Below the pieces are notes generated by a model, which made no database searches, had not been told where the DNA came from, and saw only the letters and a program-made list of their open reading frames with translations. From DASPSR01 sp035516175 (GTDB taxonomy: Bacteria > Nitrospirota > UBA9217): 7,989 bases of DNA. Positions 6,097 to 7,989 of the stretch are shown here, piece by piece. The position numbers were made by a program, and so were the translations under genes. Numbering within the stretch: the stretch's first letter is position 1; every line of letters starts with the position of its first letter. Location: NCBI GenBank assembly GCA_035516175.1, contig DATJAO010000068.1:1-7989 (forward strand), given 5' to 3'.

Positions 6097-6838
6097 TCGC
6101 GTCTTCCTTTGCGTCCTTCTTGTGTGCGGCGTATTCACACTCCCCATGCTGTCGCATGCTGCTGACGACAAGAAAAACGAAAATTCCTGCGTCCAATGCC
6201 ATTCCCGACTGCCTAGCAGCAGCTTTGTGGGGGCAAAGTCCCACAGCTGGACCAGATCAAAACATCAGAAACATGGAGTAACCTGCGATAAATGTCACGG
6301 AGGCGATCCTCGTGCTCTTGAACAGAAAGGTGCTCATACGGGCGTGCTCGGCTCCCGAAATCCTCAAAGCACGGTTTACTACAAGAACATCCCCTCAACG
6401 TGTGGCAAATGCCATGGCGCAGAGTCCTATAAATTCATCCAAAGCCTGCATTACAAGAGACTTGAATCAACGGGAAAGGGCCCTGAATGTGTGACCTGTC
6501 ACGGCTCGATGGTCACCAGCATATTAACGCCCGACACGATCTCGGTCGTGTGTGAGCAGTGCCATAATGACAGAATGGGCATATTACCGTACGTCCCACA
6601 GAAGGCGAAGGCTGTGCTGCTTTTGCTGCGGGAGAGCGCGGCCCTTCTCGACGCGGACCAGAAGCTTTATCGTCCGGCCGCTGGAACTACAGAATCGCGC
6701 TATATGCTTAACGCCCGAGCTGCCCTGCACTCCGCCAGATTGGAATGGCATAAGTTCGACTTCGACACAATTACCGGACACTTGCAGGGTATGTACAATT
6801 CTCTGGAAATGCTTTCCGCAAAAAGAAAACATCAATGA
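6083..6838 (+). CDS. pentaheme c-type cytochrome, periplasmic, unanchored
   Basis: Starting at GTG 6083 (GAGAGG at 6072-6077, five bases before), the protein has 251 residues and a clear signal peptide (basic start, hydrophobic core 7-22, likely cut after SHA at 26). A more upstream ATG in frame would place a long non-signal segment in front and lies inside cytochrome b. Five CXXCH sites are present: CVQCH 36-40, CDKCH 68-72, CGKCH 107-111, CVTCH 136-140 and CEQCH 157-161. The motif SKHQKHGVTCDKCHGG and the 29-residue step from heme 3 to heme 4 match the first cytochrome of the operon. In place of a C-terminal anchor it has a helical region of about 80 residues with EWHKFDFDT near 221-229. 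The gene overlaps cytochrome b by 14 bases. It may be the soluble or docked electron acceptor of the complex; the final partner is not visible. Confidence 0.92.
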   Translation: MPKLNRVFLCVLLVCGVFTLPMLSHAADDKKNENSCVQCHSRLPSSSFVGAKSHSWTRSKHQKHGVTCDKCHGGDPRALEQKGAHTGVLGSRNPQSTVYYKNIPSTCGKCHGAESYKFIQSLHYKRLESTGKGPECVTCHGSMVTSILTPDTISVVCEQCHNDRMGILPYVPQKAKAVLLLLRESAALLDADQKLYRPAAGTTESRYMLNARAALHSARLEWHKFDFDTITGHLQGMYNSLEMLSAKRKHQ

Positions 6839-6899
6839 GGGGATAATGGTCTTTAGCTATTGATGTGCATTAGCGGCGACACCATCCCCTCTGTTTTTT
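6838..6899 (+). terminator. rho-independent terminator of the bc-complex operon
   Basis: AGGGGAT (6838-6844) pairs with ATCCCCT (6884-6890). After a three-base bulge, GGT (6848-6850) pairs with ACC (6881-6883). An inner GCTA/TAGC stem (6856-6859 with 6871-6874) closes the loop. A run of six T follows at 6894-6899. It begins on the last base of the final cytochrome stop codon, so the operon ends here and the next gene needs its own promoter. Confidence 0.75.
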
Positions 6900-6960
6900 A
6901 GGCTTAACATCAACCTGAACTCCTCTTGCCTTTTCCCTTCCGTTATTGTACGCTCAAGCA

Positions 6961-7845
6961 ATGAAAGCGTATCCCGTACTCCTCATGCACGGTGGTGCTG
7001 GGTATAAACCGCCCCAAAAAGCCTCTCTCGATGTTCTAGCTGAATCTCTTGCAAAAGGCTACACGATCCTTTTGAATGGTGGCTGTAGCCTTGATGCTGT
7101 AGTCGCGTCAATAACCGTTATGGAGAACTCGGGCATGTTCAACTCGGGACTGGGTGGGGTGCTGCAGCTCGATGGTGTACAGAGGTTGGATGCCTCGCTT
7201 ATGGAAGGAACAGAAATGAAAGCAGGGGCAGTTGCCGGTCTTGAAGGCTTTCGCAATCCCATCCAGGCGGCGAGAAGGGTGATGGACACGCCGCATGTGC
7301 TAATGACGGATATGGGTGCGCGCAGGATCGCACGAGGTCTTATGCGGCTTCCCAAGCCATCAAAGGAATCGCGGGAGAAATTGAAAAAGCTCCTCCGGCG
7401 GGAACATGAGGTTGTCCAGCTCTACCGGAAATATTTTTCGACCGTGGGAGCAGTTGCTCTGGATGTAAGAGGAAATCTGGCGGCTGGAACATCCACTGGC
7501 GGAACCTACGCAATGCTCCCCGGACGGGTGGGGGACTCGCCGATCATCGGCGCCGGAACCTATGCGGAGAACGAAAGTGGCGCCGTTTCCTGCACCGGGT
7601 CAGGAGAGCACATCCTGAGAAGGTCGCTCGCAAAAGAGACCTGTTCGCTGATGATGGATGAGACACCCACTTCAGCAGCACGCGCGGCTCTAAAAGCCCT
7701 TCTTCGCATTCACGGCCAGGCCGGCCTCATAGCTCTTGACCGGAAGGGCCGTTTCGCGATTATGCACACCACAGATTACATGGCGAGTGGTTCTGCGAAG
7801 GGGATGCGCATCCAGGTGCAGCAGCGGATGCGCCAGGTGCGATAA
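6961..7845 (+). CDS. isoaspartyl peptidase/L-asparaginase, Ntn-hydrolase family
   Basis: The 294-residue protein (from ATG 6961) has the marks of the plant-type asparaginase family (IaaA/EcAIII, human ASRGL1): an N-terminal LLMHGGAG, a GSG-type region with NSGLGGVLQLDG, and the nucleophile segment STVGAVALD with Thr161. Then come TSTGG, GRVGDSPIIGAG with Arg189 and Asp192, and SCTGSGE with Thr212-Gly213. Such enzymes cleave themselves just before the Thr to give alpha and beta chains, and split isoaspartyl dipeptides and asparagine. Here Ser, not the common Gly, precedes the Thr. No signal peptide is seen, so it is cytoplasmic. TTG 6946 in the same frame would add five residues; neither start has a Shine-Dalgarno, the upstream bases being pyrimidine-rich (about 6920-6942). 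It lies after the terminator and is unrelated to the respiratory operon. Confidence 0.92.
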   Translation: MKAYPVLLMHGGAGYKPPQKASLDVLAESLAKGYTILLNGGCSLDAVVASITVMENSGMFNSGLGGVLQLDGVQRLDASLMEGTEMKAGAVAGLEGFRNPIQAARRVMDTPHVLMTDMGARRIARGLMRLPKPSKESREKLKKLLRREHEVVQLYRKYFSTVGAVALDVRGNLAAGTSTGGTYAMLPGRVGDSPIIGAGTYAENESGAVSCTGSGEHILRRSLAKETCSLMMDETPTSAARAALKALLRIHGQAGLIALDRKGRFAIMHTTDYMASGSAKGMRIQVQQRMRQVR

Positions 7846-7989
7846 ATGATATAATATAGTACATTTTTAGTAGGGATTTTTGTTTTGGTTTGATTACAAT
7901 TGAAGATTTTCACAGTTATATCGGCCTGGATATCTGGTCCCCAATAATATGTAGCATCATGTACTTATCGGTTCTCCACACCGCAAACA
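7846..7989 (+). other. AT-rich tail after the asparaginase gene, no clear gene
   Basis: The tail is T-rich on the + strand up to about 7892. Besides the extended -10 element there is a second weak pair, TTACAA (7894-7899) and TTATAT (7916-7921), 16 bases apart. The frame from TTG 7890 is open to the right edge (about 33 codons), but no ribosome site or family match supports it. No clear terminator hairpin for the asparaginase gene is visible. Confidence 0.4.
7847..7855 (+). promoter_or_regulatory. possible extended -10 promoter TGATATAAT
   Basis: Two bases after the asparaginase stop there is a TGN-TATAAT element, a perfect extended -10 box. No good -35 lies 16-18 bases upstream, which extended -10 promoters can tolerate. 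It would transcribe rightward out of the window. Confidence 0.3.

Noticed and set aside
7890..7989. Start of a further gene (TTG 7890), with a stretch SYIGLDI recalling the N-terminus of IS110-type transposases
   Set aside because: The similarity is only a few residues, the next residues do not continue the pattern, there is no ribosome site, and the frame is cut by the window edge.
7957..7989. Minus-strand frame CLRCGEPIST then stop, as a possible gene end entering from the right
   Set aside because: Ten residues are too few to support a gene, and the CxxC could be chance.

Overview
The window (about 8 kb, roughly half G+C) looks like chromosomal DNA from an anaerobic or facultatively anaerobic Gram-negative bacterium with a multiheme-cytochrome respiratory chain. 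A member of the former Deltaproteobacteria (Desulfobacterota and relatives) is the most natural guess. This rests on two pentaheme c-type cytochromes, Rieske and cytochrome b subunits in one operon, and a Tat-type signal. It is an inference, because nothing here fixes the taxon. All convincing genes are on the + strand.

Left part (1-2844): the 3' end of a MOT1-type (molybdate/sulfate) permease, an alpha/beta-hydrolase with the Asp-His-Asp triad of the epoxide hydrolase/haloalkane dehalogenase group, and a ten-helix transporter of the TDT/SLAC1 family (TehA, C4-dicarboxylate). They are separated by gaps of about 90-120 bases. Each of the two gaps holds a perfect 10-bp palindrome of the form GTYCGCGRAC, a possible shared operator.

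Middle (2845-6899): a 374-base gap with a possible promoter leads into a compact five-gene operon closed by a rho-independent terminator. Gene order is pentaheme cytochrome with a C-terminal membrane anchor, an 87-aa two-helix membrane protein, a Rieske iron-sulfur protein, a fused cytochrome b (b6 plus subunit IV), and a second, unanchored pentaheme cytochrome. The genes overlap or nearly touch. The set predicts a quinol-oxidising bc-type complex in which two pentaheme proteins replace cytochrome c1 or f: ten c hemes, two b hemes and one [2Fe-2S] cluster. The Rieske protein has Phe where high-potential Rieske proteins have Tyr, which fits a low-potential (menaquinol) chain. This operon is the most interesting system in the window.

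Right part (6900-7989): an Ntn-hydrolase of the isoaspartyl peptidase/L-asparaginase family with no visible Shine-Dalgarno sequence, then an AT-rich tail with a possible extended -10 promoter reading out of the window. No CRISPR array, tRNA, rRNA, insertion sequence or long repeat was found.
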